NCBI GenBank assembly: GCA_021816455.1
Contig: JAKAXU010000018.1
Coordinates: 1-54,835, forward strand
Source: Acidobacteriota bacterium
Lineage (GTDB): Bacteria; Acidobacteriota; Terriglobia; Terriglobales; Acidobacteriaceae
Direction of reading: 5' to 3'
Length of the DNA: 54,835 bases
Shown here: positions 16,433-25,296 of the stretch, piece by piece
How the letters are laid out: the number at the start of each line of letters is the position of its first letter
Position numbering within the stretch: the stretch's first letter is position 1
The notes under the pieces: model-generated
Seen by the model: the letters and a program-made list of their open reading frames with translations, nothing else
What the model was told of the DNA's origin: nothing
The model's database searches: none
Made by a program: the position numbers and the translations under genes

Positions 16433-17434
16433 ATGAAGATTTTTCTGACGGGAGCAACCGGCTTTGTCGGCTTTCACGTTGCGCGTGAACTCGCTTCGCA
16501 GGGAGCAACCCTGCGACTGCTGATACGGCGGACAAGCAATACACGCTTTCTGGAATCCATCGGCGGCTCAGCGGAAATGTGCGTCGGCGACCTGGCTGAA
16601 CCGGAGACTCTGCGCAGCGCGATGGCGGATTGCGAGGCCGTGGTTCATGTGGCGGCCGATTACCGGCTGTGGGTGCGCGATCCCGATGCGATGTATCGAG
16701 CGAATGTGGCAGGCACGCGGAAGCTGCTGGAGATGGCGCGCGAGGCCGGTGTGCGGCGCGTGGTATACACCTCCAGCGTGGCGACGATGGGATTTCGCCG
16801 CGATGGTCTGATTGTCAACGAAGATACCCCGGTTACGCTCGCCCATATGGTGGGCCATTACAAGCGTTCGAAGTTTCTGGCGGAGCAGGAAGCACTGCGT
16901 GCGGCAGAGACCGGGCAGCAGGTCATGATCCTGAATCCAACGACGCCGATCGGTTCGCACGATGGTAAGCCGACGCCAACAGGCAGGATTTTTGTTGACT
17001 TTCTGCATCGCCGTTTTCCCGCGTATATGGATACAGGGCTAAACCTGGTGGATGTGGCAGAGGTGGCGCGCGCACACGCAACTGCTCTGGAACGAGGTGA
17101 GCCTGGTAGGCGATACATCCTTGGCGGGGAAAACCTGACACTAAAACAGATTCTGGATAAGCTTGCCGCCATGACGGGCATTCCCTCGCCGACGGTGGAA
17201 ATTCCGTATTGGGTAGCGGCGACTTACGCGTTCTTTGAAGAGACGTTGACCGGGCGAATCCTCGGCAAAGAGCCACGGGCAACGCTGGAGGAAGTGCGCA
17301 TGGGACGCAAGAAGATGTTTGCCTCCTCGGCGCGCGCACAGCAGGAGCTGGGATTTCGCGTAGCTCCGGTGTATCCGGCGATGCGAGCCTCGGTGGAGTG
17401 GTTTCGCGCGAATGGCTACGCGCCCGCGAGGTGA
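16433..17434 (+). CDS. hpnA: Hopanoid-associated sugar epimerase HpnA
   Basis: 333 aa, an extended short-chain dehydrogenase/epimerase. It has the N-terminal nucleotide-binding turn TGATGFVGFHV, the Ser of YTSSVATMG and the YKRSK catalytic Tyr/Lys motif, followed by LNPTTPIG. HpnA is a common member of hopanoid clusters, but its exact reaction is not settled in general knowledge. The start is ATG 16433. hpnG begins 5 bp after the stop, so the genes are tightly coupled. Confidence 0.9.
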   Translation: MKIFLTGATGFVGFHVARELASQGATLRLLIRRTSNTRFLESIGGSAEMCVGDLAEPETLRSAMADCEAVVHVAADYRLWVRDPDAMYRANVAGTRKLLEMAREAGVRRVVYTSSVATMGFRRDGLIVNEDTPVTLAHMVGHYKRSKFLAEQEALRAAETGQQVMILNPTTPIGSHDGKPTPTGRIFVDFLHRRFPAYMDTGLNLVDVAEVARAHATALERGEPGRRYILGGENLTLKQILDKLAAMTGIPSPTVEIPYWVAATYAFFEETLTGRILGKEPRATLEEVRMGRKKMFASSARAQQELGFRVAPVYPAMRASVEWFRANGYAPAR

Positions 17435-17439
17435 GTTGC

Positions 17440-18132
17440 ATGAGCCAGAGACGGATTGTGGTTGTTGCTGCGCTGCAGCGTGAAGTGGCCAGATTCGTGC
17501 GGGGATGGAAGCGATGCGAGAACTCTGCAACCGGCATCGATTGCTATGTGAGTGAACAAGTCGTGGTGGCGTGTGCGGGGATGGGCGCTTCACGGGCTGT
17601 TCGTGCGCTCGATGCAGGGCTTCAGTGGGGTCCGGCGCGCGCAGTGCTCTCAGTGGGATGGGCAGGAGCCTGCACCGGGGCGCTGGGATTGGGCGAGATT
17701 GTGCAGGCGGAAGTTGTGATCGACGCACGCACGGGCGAGCGGTTTTTCCCGATGGATCAACCGAAGGTCGGTGTGCGTGGAGCGGTGGTGACGGTGAGTG
17801 CACCGGCAAGCGTTGGGGAAAAACAGCGGCTACTGGCCAGCTATGGCGCTGCTGCTGTGGAGATGGAAGCGGCAGCGGTGGCGCGCGTGGCCTGCGCCAG
17901 AGATTTGCCATTTGCGGCAGTCAAGGCAATCTCGGATGATGCCGGATTCGAGATGCCGGATATAAGCGCATTCGTGACCAAAGAAGGGCAAATGCAGGAG
18001 CTGGCTTTTGGCCTGCATGTGGCTGTACGGCCTGTCCTGTGGCGGCCTGTGATGCGAATGGCCGCAGGCAGTAAACTGGCTGCGGAACGGCTGAGCGAGG
18101 CGCTGCAGATGTGGGTGGAACAGGCGCGCTGA
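17440..18132 (+). CDS. hpnG: Adenosylhopane nucleosidase HpnG
   Basis: 230 aa, nucleoside-phosphorylase/nucleosidase fold. It has an N-terminal VVVAALQREV strand, a glycine-rich SVGWAGACTGAL segment and the VEMEAAAVARVA motif (purine/ribose binding), then AISDDAGFEMPD with the catalytic-type Asp. HpnG removes adenine from adenosylhopane to give (phospho)ribosylhopane. ATG 17440 has GAGGTGAG 6 nt upstream; the open frame before it overlaps hpnA. It sits directly before the two dehydrogenase genes. Confidence 0.88.
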   Translation: MSQRRIVVVAALQREVARFVRGWKRCENSATGIDCYVSEQVVVACAGMGASRAVRALDAGLQWGPARAVLSVGWAGACTGALGLGEIVQAEVVIDARTGERFFPMDQPKVGVRGAVVTVSAPASVGEKQRLLASYGAAAVEMEAAAVARVACARDLPFAAVKAISDDAGFEMPDISAFVTKEGQMQELAFGLHVAVRPVLWRPVMRMAAGSKLAAERLSEALQMWVEQAR

Positions 18133-18147
18133 GTACGTGAGGTGAAG

Positions 18148-19266
18148 ATGGAAACAGCAGTGACAGAGAATGCGCGAGCAAGGCACACTGCATTGCCAAC
18201 GACGATGCGCGCAGCTGTCTATCGTGGCGTGAATGACGTGCGCGTGGAGACCGTGCCGGTCCCGAAGATTGGTGCGGGGGAGTTGTTGATTCGCGTGGCT
18301 TCGTGCGGCATTTGTGGAACAGATCTGAAGAAAATTCATACGGGATCACACTCTGCTCCGCGCATCTTCGGCCATGAGACAGCAGGAACGGTTGCCGCGG
18401 TCGGTGAGGGTGTGACGCGGTTTCGTACCGGAGACCGCGTGATGGTCTTTCATCACATCCCGTGCGGCCAGTGTTTCTATTGCCGCAAGAAGACCTTTGC
18501 CCAGTGCGCGGTATATAAACGCGTGGGCGTGACGGCAGGATTTGAACCGGCGGGCGGCGGCTTTGCTGAGTATGTGCGCGTGATGGACTGGATTGTGCGC
18601 GATGGAGGCGTGGTGCTTGTGCCGGATGGGGTTCCGCTGGAGCAGGCAGCGTTTGTAGAGCCGGTAAATACCTGCCTGAAAGGCGTGAAGATGCTGGCCC
18701 TGGAAGCTGACGATACGGCGCTGGTGATCGGGCAGGGGCCGATCGGGATTCTGCTGGCGTCATTGGCGCAGCGTACAGGCGCGACGGTGCTCACTTCGGA
18801 CCTCTACCCGGAGCGGCATGCAATTGCGGCGGAGTTTGGTTTGCGCCATGCAATTCACGCGGGCAGTGAGGATGTGATCGCGCGCGTGAAGGCGGCGACC
18901 GAGGGACGCGGCGCCGATGCGGTGCTGCTGGCGGTGGGTGGCAATGCACTGATTGCAACGGCCATGGAGGCGGTGCGGCCGGGGGGCAAGGTGCTGCTCT
19001 TTGCACAGACGCAGCATGGCGAAGCAGGTTTCGATCCCGGCGCGGTGTGCATGGACGAAAAAGCGCTGATCGGATCGTACTCGGCAGCGGTCGATATTCA
19101 GGAGGAAGGTACGACGCTGGTCTTCGAGGGATATCGCAATGGCTTCGATTTGACCAGGCTGATCTCACATCGCTTTGCCTTGGAGCAAGCCGTGGAAGCG
19201 ATTCGCGTAGCTTCGCAACCGAGCGCACAATCGATGAAGATCATGATTGAGATGGAGACGCAGTGA
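18148..19266 (+). CDS. Zn-dependent MDR dehydrogenase, first of a tandem pair
   Basis: 372 aa, medium-chain dehydrogenase/reductase of the alcohol/sorbitol/threonine dehydrogenase type. Catalytic zinc ligands are Cys56 (GICGTD) and the GHE pair (His76, Glu77); structural zinc ligands are Cys106, 109, 112 and 120. The Rossmann motif is VIGQGPIGIL. By family it oxidises or reduces an alcohol/aldehyde pair with NAD(P). It lies 15 bp after hpnG and overlaps the next dehydrogenase by 4 bp, so it belongs to the hopanoid operon. A role in reducing the sugar aldehyde of ribosylhopane is a hypothesis. ATG 18148 (GAGG at 18139-18142) is preferred to GTG 18142. Confidence 0.85.
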   Translation: METAVTENARARHTALPTTMRAAVYRGVNDVRVETVPVPKIGAGELLIRVASCGICGTDLKKIHTGSHSAPRIFGHETAGTVAAVGEGVTRFRTGDRVMVFHHIPCGQCFYCRKKTFAQCAVYKRVGVTAGFEPAGGGFAEYVRVMDWIVRDGGVVLVPDGVPLEQAAFVEPVNTCLKGVKMLALEADDTALVIGQGPIGILLASLAQRTGATVLTSDLYPERHAIAAEFGLRHAIHAGSEDVIARVKAATEGRGADAVLLAVGGNALIATAMEAVRPGGKVLLFAQTQHGEAGFDPGAVCMDEKALIGSYSAAVDIQEEGTTLVFEGYRNGFDLTRLISHRFALEQAVEAIRVASQPSAQSMKIMIEMETQ

Positions 19267-20390
19267 ACGCAGCGCAGGAAAAGATGCGGGAAGAAACGCG
19301 CGAAAAAGCCGAGCAGCTTGCGCCTAGAATCCCGGAACGCATGACCGCTGCCGTGCTCCACGGCAGGGAGGACGTACGCATCGAGCAGGTGGAGACGCCA
19401 CGCGCTCGCCGCGGAGAATTGATTCTGCGCGTGGATGCCGCTCTGACCTGTGGGACGGATCTCAAGGTCTATCGACGCGGGTATCACGCGCGGATGATCC
19501 AGCCACCGGCGCTCTTCGGGCATGAAGTGGCGGGAACAATCGTCGAGTTGGGCGAAGGAGTCCGGGAGTTTCACCCAGGCCAGCGCGTCGTTGCTCTCAA
19601 CTCCGCTCCCTGCGGCGCGTGTTATTTCTGCCATCGCGATCAGGAGAACCTGTGCGCGGATCTGTTGTTCAACAACGGCGCGTACGCCGAGTACATACGC
19701 ATTCCGGAGCGAATTGTTACAAAAAATACAATTCGGATTCCGGAGGCAATGGCGGCGGCACATGCGGCAATGACGGAGCCTTTGGCCTGCGCGCTGCATG
19801 GCTGGGAAGACTCCGGCGCGCGAGAGAGAGATTGGGTGGCTGTGGTTGGCGCAGGACCGCTGGGCCTGATGATGATGCGTCTTGCGGTGCTGGCGGATTG
19901 CCGATTGGTCGCGGTGGTGAAACATCCGGAGCAGACAAAGATTGCGCGCGAACTGGGTGCACACGAAGTCATCGAATCCAGCGCGGTGAGCAATGTGGCG
20001 GCTGCCGTGCGCGAGCGAACGCCGGATGGTCGAGGAGTGGATGTTGCCATCGAGGCCGTGGCTCTTCCAGAAACATGGCAGCAAGCGGTAGAGATGACGC
20101 GCAACGGCGGAACGGTGAACTTCTTTGGAGGACCGGCGGCGGGCACGACTGTGAGCCTGGACACCAATCGTCTGCATTACGGCGACATGACGCTGAAGGC
20201 TACCTTTCACCATACTCCGGCAATCTGTCGACGCGCCTTTGCCCTGCTTGAAAGCGGAAGATTTCACGCAGACACAATGTTGACCGGGCAGGCTGCGCTT
20301 ACGAAACTGCCGAGGGTTTTTCGCGAATGGGGAAAGCAACAGGGACAGATCAAAACCGTGATTCTACCGGGCGATGCCGACCATTGCTGA
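19263..20390 (+). CDS. Zn-dependent MDR dehydrogenase, second of a tandem pair
   Basis: 375 aa. It is related to but clearly diverged from the preceding dehydrogenase. Catalytic zinc ligands are Cys63 (TCGTD), His87 and Glu88; structural zinc ligands are Cys117, 120, 123 and 131. The Rossmann motif is VVGAGPLGLM. The start is GTG 19263, overlapping the previous stop (GTGA). The 20-residue N-terminal extension is charged and helical. All zinc ligands are kept, so both copies should be active. Two adjacent, divergent MDR enzymes inside a hopanoid operon suggest either a two-step conversion or a heteromeric enzyme acting on the C35 side chain (inference). Confidence 0.85.
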   Translation: MNAAQEKMREETREKAEQLAPRIPERMTAAVLHGREDVRIEQVETPRARRGELILRVDAALTCGTDLKVYRRGYHARMIQPPALFGHEVAGTIVELGEGVREFHPGQRVVALNSAPCGACYFCHRDQENLCADLLFNNGAYAEYIRIPERIVTKNTIRIPEAMAAAHAAMTEPLACALHGWEDSGARERDWVAVVGAGPLGLMMMRLAVLADCRLVAVVKHPEQTKIARELGAHEVIESSAVSNVAAAVRERTPDGRGVDVAIEAVALPETWQQAVEMTRNGGTVNFFGGPAAGTTVSLDTNRLHYGDMTLKATFHHTPAICRRAFALLESGRFHADTMLTGQAALTKLPRVFREWGKQQGQIKTVILPGDADHC

Positions 20391-20419
20391 CGCGGGAGCG
20401 AACGGAAGCAGGAACGGAT

Positions 20420-20425
20420 TAGGAT
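20420..20425 (+). promoter_or_regulatory. Possible internal -10 before hpnC
   Basis: TAGGAT ends 6 nt before the hpnC ATG at 20432, in the only larger gap (41 bp) between the dehydrogenases and hpnC. It could give hpnCDE their own leaderless transcript; the GGAT in it might alternatively serve as a weak Shine-Dalgarno. Confidence 0.3.
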
Positions 20426-20431
20426 AAAAGC

Positions 20432-21415
20432 ATGGACGCTGTGGAGAGGATGAGGTCGTCGGTCGAGCGGGAAGAACTCCTGAGCGCGGGATGGGCAGCG
20501 TTGCCGGAGAGCTATCGGATGCCATCCGTCGCGCCCACGCTGGCCGAGGCGCTGGCCTGGTGCCGCCATCTGGCAGAAACACACTACGAAAACTTCCACG
20601 TCGCTTCCTGGTTTCTTCCGGAAAAGCTGCGCCCACACTTCCACGCAATCTACGCCTACTGCCGCGTGTCGGATGATCTGGGCGACGAAGTGAACGGAAC
20701 CGAGCAGGCGCTCGCGCTACTCGACTTCTGGCAGGACGAGCTGGAGGCTTGTTATCGCGGGGAAGCGCGGCATCCGGTCTTTGTCGCGCTGGCGGAGACG
20801 ATCCGCGCATGTGATATCCCAATCACACCGTTTGCCGATCTGCTGACAGCGTTTCGACAGGACCAGACGGTGACGCGATATCGCACGATGGACGACGTGC
20901 TCGGCTATTGCCGTTATTCTGCGAATCCGGTCGGTCACCTGGTGCTGTATGTGTGCGGCTATCGCGATGCGGAGCGATTCCGGCTTTCGGATTTCACCTG
21001 TTCTGCGCTGCAGCTTGCAAATTTCTGGCAGGATGTGCGCTCCGACTATGTACAGCGCGGACGCATTTACCTTCCCCTTGAGGCGATGGATCGCTACGGC
21101 GTGGCTGAACGGACGATTGCTGACGGAGTGGCAACAAAGGAGTTTCGCGGTCTTCTGCGGGAGATGACGAGCGATACGCGGGAGATGTTTCATCGCGGCC
21201 TGCCGCTGATCGACCAGGTGGATCGCGAACTGGCCGTGGACCTGGACCTTTTCAGTCGCGGAGGGCTGGAGATTCTGCGCGCGATCGAGCAGCGGAAGTG
21301 GGACGTGCTGAGCGCGCGCCCCGCCATCTCCCGACGGACGAAACTGGCGCTTGCGATTCGCGCAGTGACCGGGAAATTTCTGCCTACGCTGCGCCTGCGA
21401 GGCCGGGCGGCATGA
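20432..21415 (+). CDS. hpnC: Hydroxysqualene synthase HpnC
   Basis: 327 aa, trans-isoprenyl diphosphate synthase fold of the squalene/phytoene synthase family. The first Asp-rich motif is VSDDLGDE, the second is NFWQDVRSDYVQRGR, and the HFHAIYAYCR helix precedes the first. HpnC converts presqualene diphosphate to hydroxysqualene. The gene order hpnC-hpnD-hpnE and its place before hpnD support HpnC rather than HpnD. The start is ATG 20432; the stop overlaps the hpnD start (ATGA). Confidence 0.9.
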   Translation: MDAVERMRSSVEREELLSAGWAALPESYRMPSVAPTLAEALAWCRHLAETHYENFHVASWFLPEKLRPHFHAIYAYCRVSDDLGDEVNGTEQALALLDFWQDELEACYRGEARHPVFVALAETIRACDIPITPFADLLTAFRQDQTVTRYRTMDDVLGYCRYSANPVGHLVLYVCGYRDAERFRLSDFTCSALQLANFWQDVRSDYVQRGRIYLPLEAMDRYGVAERTIADGVATKEFRGLLREMTSDTREMFHRGLPLIDQVDRELAVDLDLFSRGGLEILRAIEQRKWDVLSARPAISRRTKLALAIRAVTGKFLPTLRLRGRAA

Positions 21416-22386
21416 TTGCTGCAAACGAAACGACTGGGCGGGATCGCTCGACGCACATTGGTACGGAGCAGTTGCGTGCCGCCTATCGGGCATGCCGAGC
21501 GATTGCGAAACGGGAAGCAAAGAATTTTTACTACTCATTCGTAGCGCTTCCAGCGGATCGCAGAGATGCAATGTGCGCCATCTACGCCTTCATGCGACGC
21601 GCCGATGATCTCTCCGACGATGAGTCCAAGAGCCGTGAGGAACGTCGCGTCCTGCTTGCAACGTGGCTGGATGAATGGCATCGCGTTCGGGATGGAGATG
21701 CGACGACGGACATGGTGTTTCTGGCAGTGCGGGATGCGTCGCAGCGCTTCCGGATCCCGTATTCTCTGCTGGATGAGCTGGTCGCTGGCACGACGATGGA
21801 CCTCAAGGAAAACACGGCCAGCCGCGCGGGATTCCCCGACACTTACGCCAGCTACGAGGAACTGGATCGCTACTGCTATCTGGTGGCATCCGTGGTGGGA
21901 CTTGTATGCATTCACATCTTTGGATACGTCGATGAGCGTGCCGTACCCCTTGCTGAACAGACCGGCATCGCTTTTCAATTGACGAACATTCTGCGGGATG
22001 TGCGTGAAGATGCGGAGCGTGGCCGGGTATATCTGCCGCTCAGCGAGTTGGATCGCTTTGGCGTAACGGTGGACGAATTGATACATCGCAAGTCGATGCG
22101 CGTGAGCGAGCAGGAACGCGCCCTGTTGCTGTCAGTGGGCGAGCGCGCCGAGCGCATGTATGGAGCAGCCCGACAACTGCTGCCACTGATCGACCCGATC
22201 AGCCGTCCGGCGCTGTGGGTGCTGGTAGCCATCTATCATGCATTGCTGCGACGCATGGAGCAAGCCCATTATGAAGTGATGGCGAAGCGCATTTCTGTTC
22301 CCAAGTGGCGAAAGCTGCTGATCCTGATTACGGGACTTGCATGGATGAGCTGGATGCGGGTCTTTGCGCGCGGCGGCAAAGGATAG
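21412..22386 (+). CDS. hpnD: Presqualene diphosphate synthase HpnD
   Basis: 324 aa, same fold as HpnC. Motifs are RRADDLSDDE (first Asp-rich) and NILRDVREDAERGRVYLP (second), with KNFYYSF near the N-terminus as in HpnD. It condenses two farnesyl diphosphates to presqualene diphosphate. ATG 21412 overlaps the hpnC stop; the open frame back to 21298 only reads hpnC in another frame. A hydrophobic C-terminal helix (LLILITGLAWMSWM) may touch the membrane. hpnE starts 8 bp downstream. Confidence 0.91.
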   Translation: MIAANETTGRDRSTHIGTEQLRAAYRACRAIAKREAKNFYYSFVALPADRRDAMCAIYAFMRRADDLSDDESKSREERRVLLATWLDEWHRVRDGDATTDMVFLAVRDASQRFRIPYSLLDELVAGTTMDLKENTASRAGFPDTYASYEELDRYCYLVASVVGLVCIHIFGYVDERAVPLAEQTGIAFQLTNILRDVREDAERGRVYLPLSELDRFGVTVDELIHRKSMRVSEQERALLLSVGERAERMYGAARQLLPLIDPISRPALWVLVAIYHALLRRMEQAHYEVMAKRISVPKWRKLLILITGLAWMSWMRVFARGGKG

Positions 22387-22394
22387 CGGAATCG

Positions 22395-23840
22395 ATGACA
22401 GAGGAGATTCACAAGGAGATTCCGGCGGCAGTGCAGCGTGACTCTGCTGAGAACACGGTGATGGTGGTGGGCGGCGGAGTGGCTGGAATCAGCGCCGCCT
22501 GCGCGCTGGCCGATGCCGGATTTCGCGTCATGCTGCTGGAGCGGCGCGGATATCTGGGAGGGCGCGCTGCTTCGTATTTCCATCCCGGCACAGGCGAAGT
22601 GATCGACAACTGCCAGCACGTTCTCTTTGGCTGCTGCACAAATCTGCTCAATCTTTATCGCAAGTTGGGCGTTGAGGATCGAATCTTCTGGGATAGCCGG
22701 ATGACACTGATGGAGCCTGGCGGCAGGCGCTCGGTACTGAAACCGTCGAAGCTGCCGGCGCCGATGCACGGATTGCCAGCGATCCTACGCGCAAAGTGTT
22801 TTTCCGCTGCGGATAAAGCATCTCTCCTGTGGGCGATGGGGATCATGATGCTGAGCCGCAGGCCAAAGCCCGGGCGCTCGCTGCAGAGCTGGCTGGACGC
22901 ACATTTGCAAACGACAGGCGCACAGCGGAGATTCTGGGAGCTGGTGATTGCCAGCGCGCTCAATGCTAGCATGGATCAGATTGATCTTGCGTATGCGCAG
23001 AAAGTCATCCGCGAACTGTTTCTGAATTCTCCCGCCGCCGGTGCGATGGGAATGAGCCGAGTTCCGCTGAGCGATCTGTATGCGGGAACGGCGGAGTATC
23101 TGGAGACCAGGCGCGGGCGCCTGTTGCATGGGCAAAACGTGACCGCAGCGCAATGGGACGAGAATACTCGCCGCTGGAGCATTTCGTGCGAAGGCGAGAC
23201 GCTTCAAGCCGAGCATCTAGTGCTTGCGTTGCCCTTTGAAGCGATGGCGAAGCTTCTACCACAGATGCCGCAGTGCGAGGCAACACAGAATTTACAGAGC
23301 CGCTTAAACGAACTGATGCACTGGCCCATCTGCAGTGTGCATTTGTGGTTTGACCGGGAGATTACCGAGCTCGATCACGCGGTGCTCCTCGACCGAGAGA
23401 TTCACTGGATGTATCACAAGTCGCGCTGGCAGCCTTCGCGCACCGGAGACGGCAGCTATGTCGAGCTTGTGATCAGTGCTACGCGTGAGTTTGCCGCCCT
23501 CGGCCGGCAGCAGGCGATCGACCGCGCGACCGAACAGTTGGCCGAGTTTTTTCCCGCGGTAAAGACTGCGCGTGTGGTGAAGAGCGCATTGGTGAAGGAA
23601 GTTCGCGCAACCTTCGGTGTGCCTCCGGGAATCGATGCAATCCGTCCGGATGCGATTTCGCCATGGCCACAGTGTTTTCTCGCCGGAGACTGGGTACAGA
23701 CAGGGTGGCCGGCGACGATGGAAGGCGCAGCGCGCAGCGGCTATCTGGCGGCGGAAGCGCTCTGCCGCAGCGTCGGAGACCCAAGACAGATTCTGGCAGC
23801 GGAACTGGCACCGACAGGGCTGATGAAACTCTTTGTGTAA
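22395..23840 (+). CDS. hpnE: Hydroxysqualene dehydroxylase HpnE (FAD amine-oxidase family)
   Basis: 481 aa. The N-terminal FAD-binding dinucleotide motif is VVGGGVAGISAACALADAG followed by ERRGYLGGRA, and a C-terminal FAD motif FLAGDWVQTGWPATMEGAARSG completes the fold. HpnE reduces hydroxysqualene to squalene, the last step of the HpnCDE route, so squalene for Shc is made from this operon. ATG 22395 is used; the frame upstream overlaps hpnD. It is the last plus-strand gene of the cluster and converges with the TPR gene. Confidence 0.91.
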   Translation: MTEEIHKEIPAAVQRDSAENTVMVVGGGVAGISAACALADAGFRVMLLERRGYLGGRAASYFHPGTGEVIDNCQHVLFGCCTNLLNLYRKLGVEDRIFWDSRMTLMEPGGRRSVLKPSKLPAPMHGLPAILRAKCFSAADKASLLWAMGIMMLSRRPKPGRSLQSWLDAHLQTTGAQRRFWELVIASALNASMDQIDLAYAQKVIRELFLNSPAAGAMGMSRVPLSDLYAGTAEYLETRRGRLLHGQNVTAAQWDENTRRWSISCEGETLQAEHLVLALPFEAMAKLLPQMPQCEATQNLQSRLNELMHWPICSVHLWFDREITELDHAVLLDREIHWMYHKSRWQPSRTGDGSYVELVISATREFAALGRQQAIDRATEQLAEFFPAVKTARVVKSALVKEVRATFGVPPGIDAIRPDAISPWPQCFLAGDWVQTGWPATMEGAARSGYLAAEALCRSVGDPRQILAAELAPTGLMKLFV

Positions 23841-23869
23841 ATCGAAAAGACCCACCGCAAGGATCGCAT

Positions 23870-23884
23870 TCCGGAAAATCCGGA
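23870..23884. terminator. Short hairpin between convergent hpnE and TPR genes
   Basis: TCCGGA-AAA-TCCGGA makes a symmetric 6-bp stem with a 3-nt loop in the 44-bp gap between two convergent genes. There is no T-tract on either side, so it is at best a weak bidirectional terminator. Confidence 0.3.
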
Positions 23885-25234
23885 TCAGTGTTCCTTCTGA
23901 AGCAGCGAAATACGCTGTTTCGCCTGCCATTCCTGGTCTTTCAGCTTGCCTGCGTCAAGATCGAGAAATCGCTGGTAAAACAGAATTGCAGATTTTTTGT
24001 CGCGCAGGCGATCATAGGCGGTGGCGAGCAGGAAATCGACAGGAGCACTGTCGGGCTGGAGTTTCGCTCGCTCACCCAAGGCCTGAATCGTCACTTCCGG
24101 CCGATGAAGCTCGGATGCAGCGAAGGCAACTCCAGTCCATGCGTCGGCGTCTCCGGGGTCGATGCTGACGGCCTGCTGAAAGGCCGCCAATGCTTGCGAA
24201 AAATCTCCGAGGCGCATCCGATTCTGGCCATGGCTGGTCAGCAGATCCGCATCGCGGGGATGCGTCTTGAGCAGAGCGATGTCCAGCGCGTCGGCATCGG
24301 CAAAATTTCCTGCATCGGCCTGAACGCGAGCGAGCATGCGCGTGATCTCTTCATTGTCCGGCTTCTGCGTATGAAGCTGCTGGAGCAACGGAACGGCTTC
24401 CGCTTTGTCTTCCGCGACGAGGACGGCTGCGAGTTGCGCCGCGAGCGGCACGTTGCCAGGGTTTTTCTCAAGCGCCGGACGCAAAAGCGCTTCGGCCTCC
24501 GGATATTTTTTCTCGGCAATCAGGAGATGAGCCAGACTGCCGATGGCCTGTGTCGAATTTGGATCTCTCACCAGCAGGCGGCGGTATGTAGACTCGGCAC
24601 CCGCAGTGTCTCCGCTGGCCTCGGCAAGGCTCGCTGCTAGCAGCGTATCCTGCCCAGTCTCCGGCGAAATTTTCAGAGCCTCGATCAGATCGTTGGAGGC
24701 CTGCGCATAGTCTGGTTTGCCATCGACGCCGACGCGATCAATCTCCGCCAGCGCGCGCCAGGCCTGTGCCAGAGCTGCCTTGCCTTCGAGACCCGGATCG
24801 AGCTGCGTTGCAGCAAGAAGAGCGGGACGCGCCTCGGAGAGCTTACCCATACGCGCCAGCAGCAGGCCAAGCGAAACCTGCGCCGGAAAGTTTTTGGGCT
24901 GAAGCGCAACACAACGACGATAGAGCGCGACAGCATCGGCGTCGCGATTCTGCTCATCGGCCACATACGCCGCATCAAAGAGGGCACGAGCGTCGGTCGG
25001 GTGCCCGGCGAGCCAGGCATCCAGCAGCGGCGCGGCTGTCTTCCAGTCCTGCTTTGCCAGCGCGTCCTCTGCGCGATCGATCTCTCCGGAATGGACCTTC
25101 GCCGCTGCCGACGATTGAGCCGGAGGAACGTTGACCGGAGCCGGGCTGGCAGTACCGGATTGCGCAGCAAGAGTGGGCGCAAGGCAGCAGAATACAGTGA
25201 GTGCAAAAGCGCGCGCGTAAGAGGGGAATGTCAC
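23885..25234 (-). CDS. Exported tetratricopeptide-repeat protein
   Basis: 449 aa. The GTG at 25234 begins a signal peptide (hydrophobic AFALTVFCCLAPTLA, cleavage near AAQS), and TAAACT lies 7 nt upstream, so it is preferred to an ATG at 25282. After a Pro/Ala/Ser-rich linker the protein is a chain of TPR units from about residue 50 to the end (repeated patterns such as A-x3-Y-x2-A-x3-A-P, NPGN, DPGDADAW). TPR proteins are protein-interaction scaffolds in the periplasm or at the envelope; the partner is unknown. It is convergent to hpnE and follows the sugar porter gene on the same strand. Confidence 0.78.
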   Translation of the reverse strand: MTFPSYARAFALTVFCCLAPTLAAQSGTASPAPVNVPPAQSSAAAKVHSGEIDRAEDALAKQDWKTAAPLLDAWLAGHPTDARALFDAAYVADEQNRDADAVALYRRCVALQPKNFPAQVSLGLLLARMGKLSEARPALLAATQLDPGLEGKAALAQAWRALAEIDRVGVDGKPDYAQASNDLIEALKISPETGQDTLLAASLAEASGDTAGAESTYRRLLVRDPNSTQAIGSLAHLLIAEKKYPEAEALLRPALEKNPGNVPLAAQLAAVLVAEDKAEAVPLLQQLHTQKPDNEEITRMLARVQADAGNFADADALDIALLKTHPRDADLLTSHGQNRMRLGDFSQALAAFQQAVSIDPGDADAWTGVAFAASELHRPEVTIQALGERAKLQPDSAPVDFLLATAYDRLRDKKSAILFYQRFLDLDAGKLKDQEWQAKQRISLLQKEH

Positions 25235-25241
25235 GCTCTTT

Positions 25242-25247
25242 AGTTTA
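25242..25247 (-). promoter_or_regulatory. -10-like element of the TPR gene
   Basis: TAAACT on the minus strand, 7 nt before the GTG start at 25234. No -35 or Shine-Dalgarno is evident. Confidence 0.35.
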
Positions 25248-25296
25248 CTTGTTATCCATGGGCGAAGGTGTCTGGTACCCACCTCGCGTGGAAATA

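Noticed and set aside
16923-17911. Long minus-strand frames opposite hpnA and hpnG
   Set aside because: Pro/Arg-rich shadow frames typical of GC-rich DNA, no motifs.
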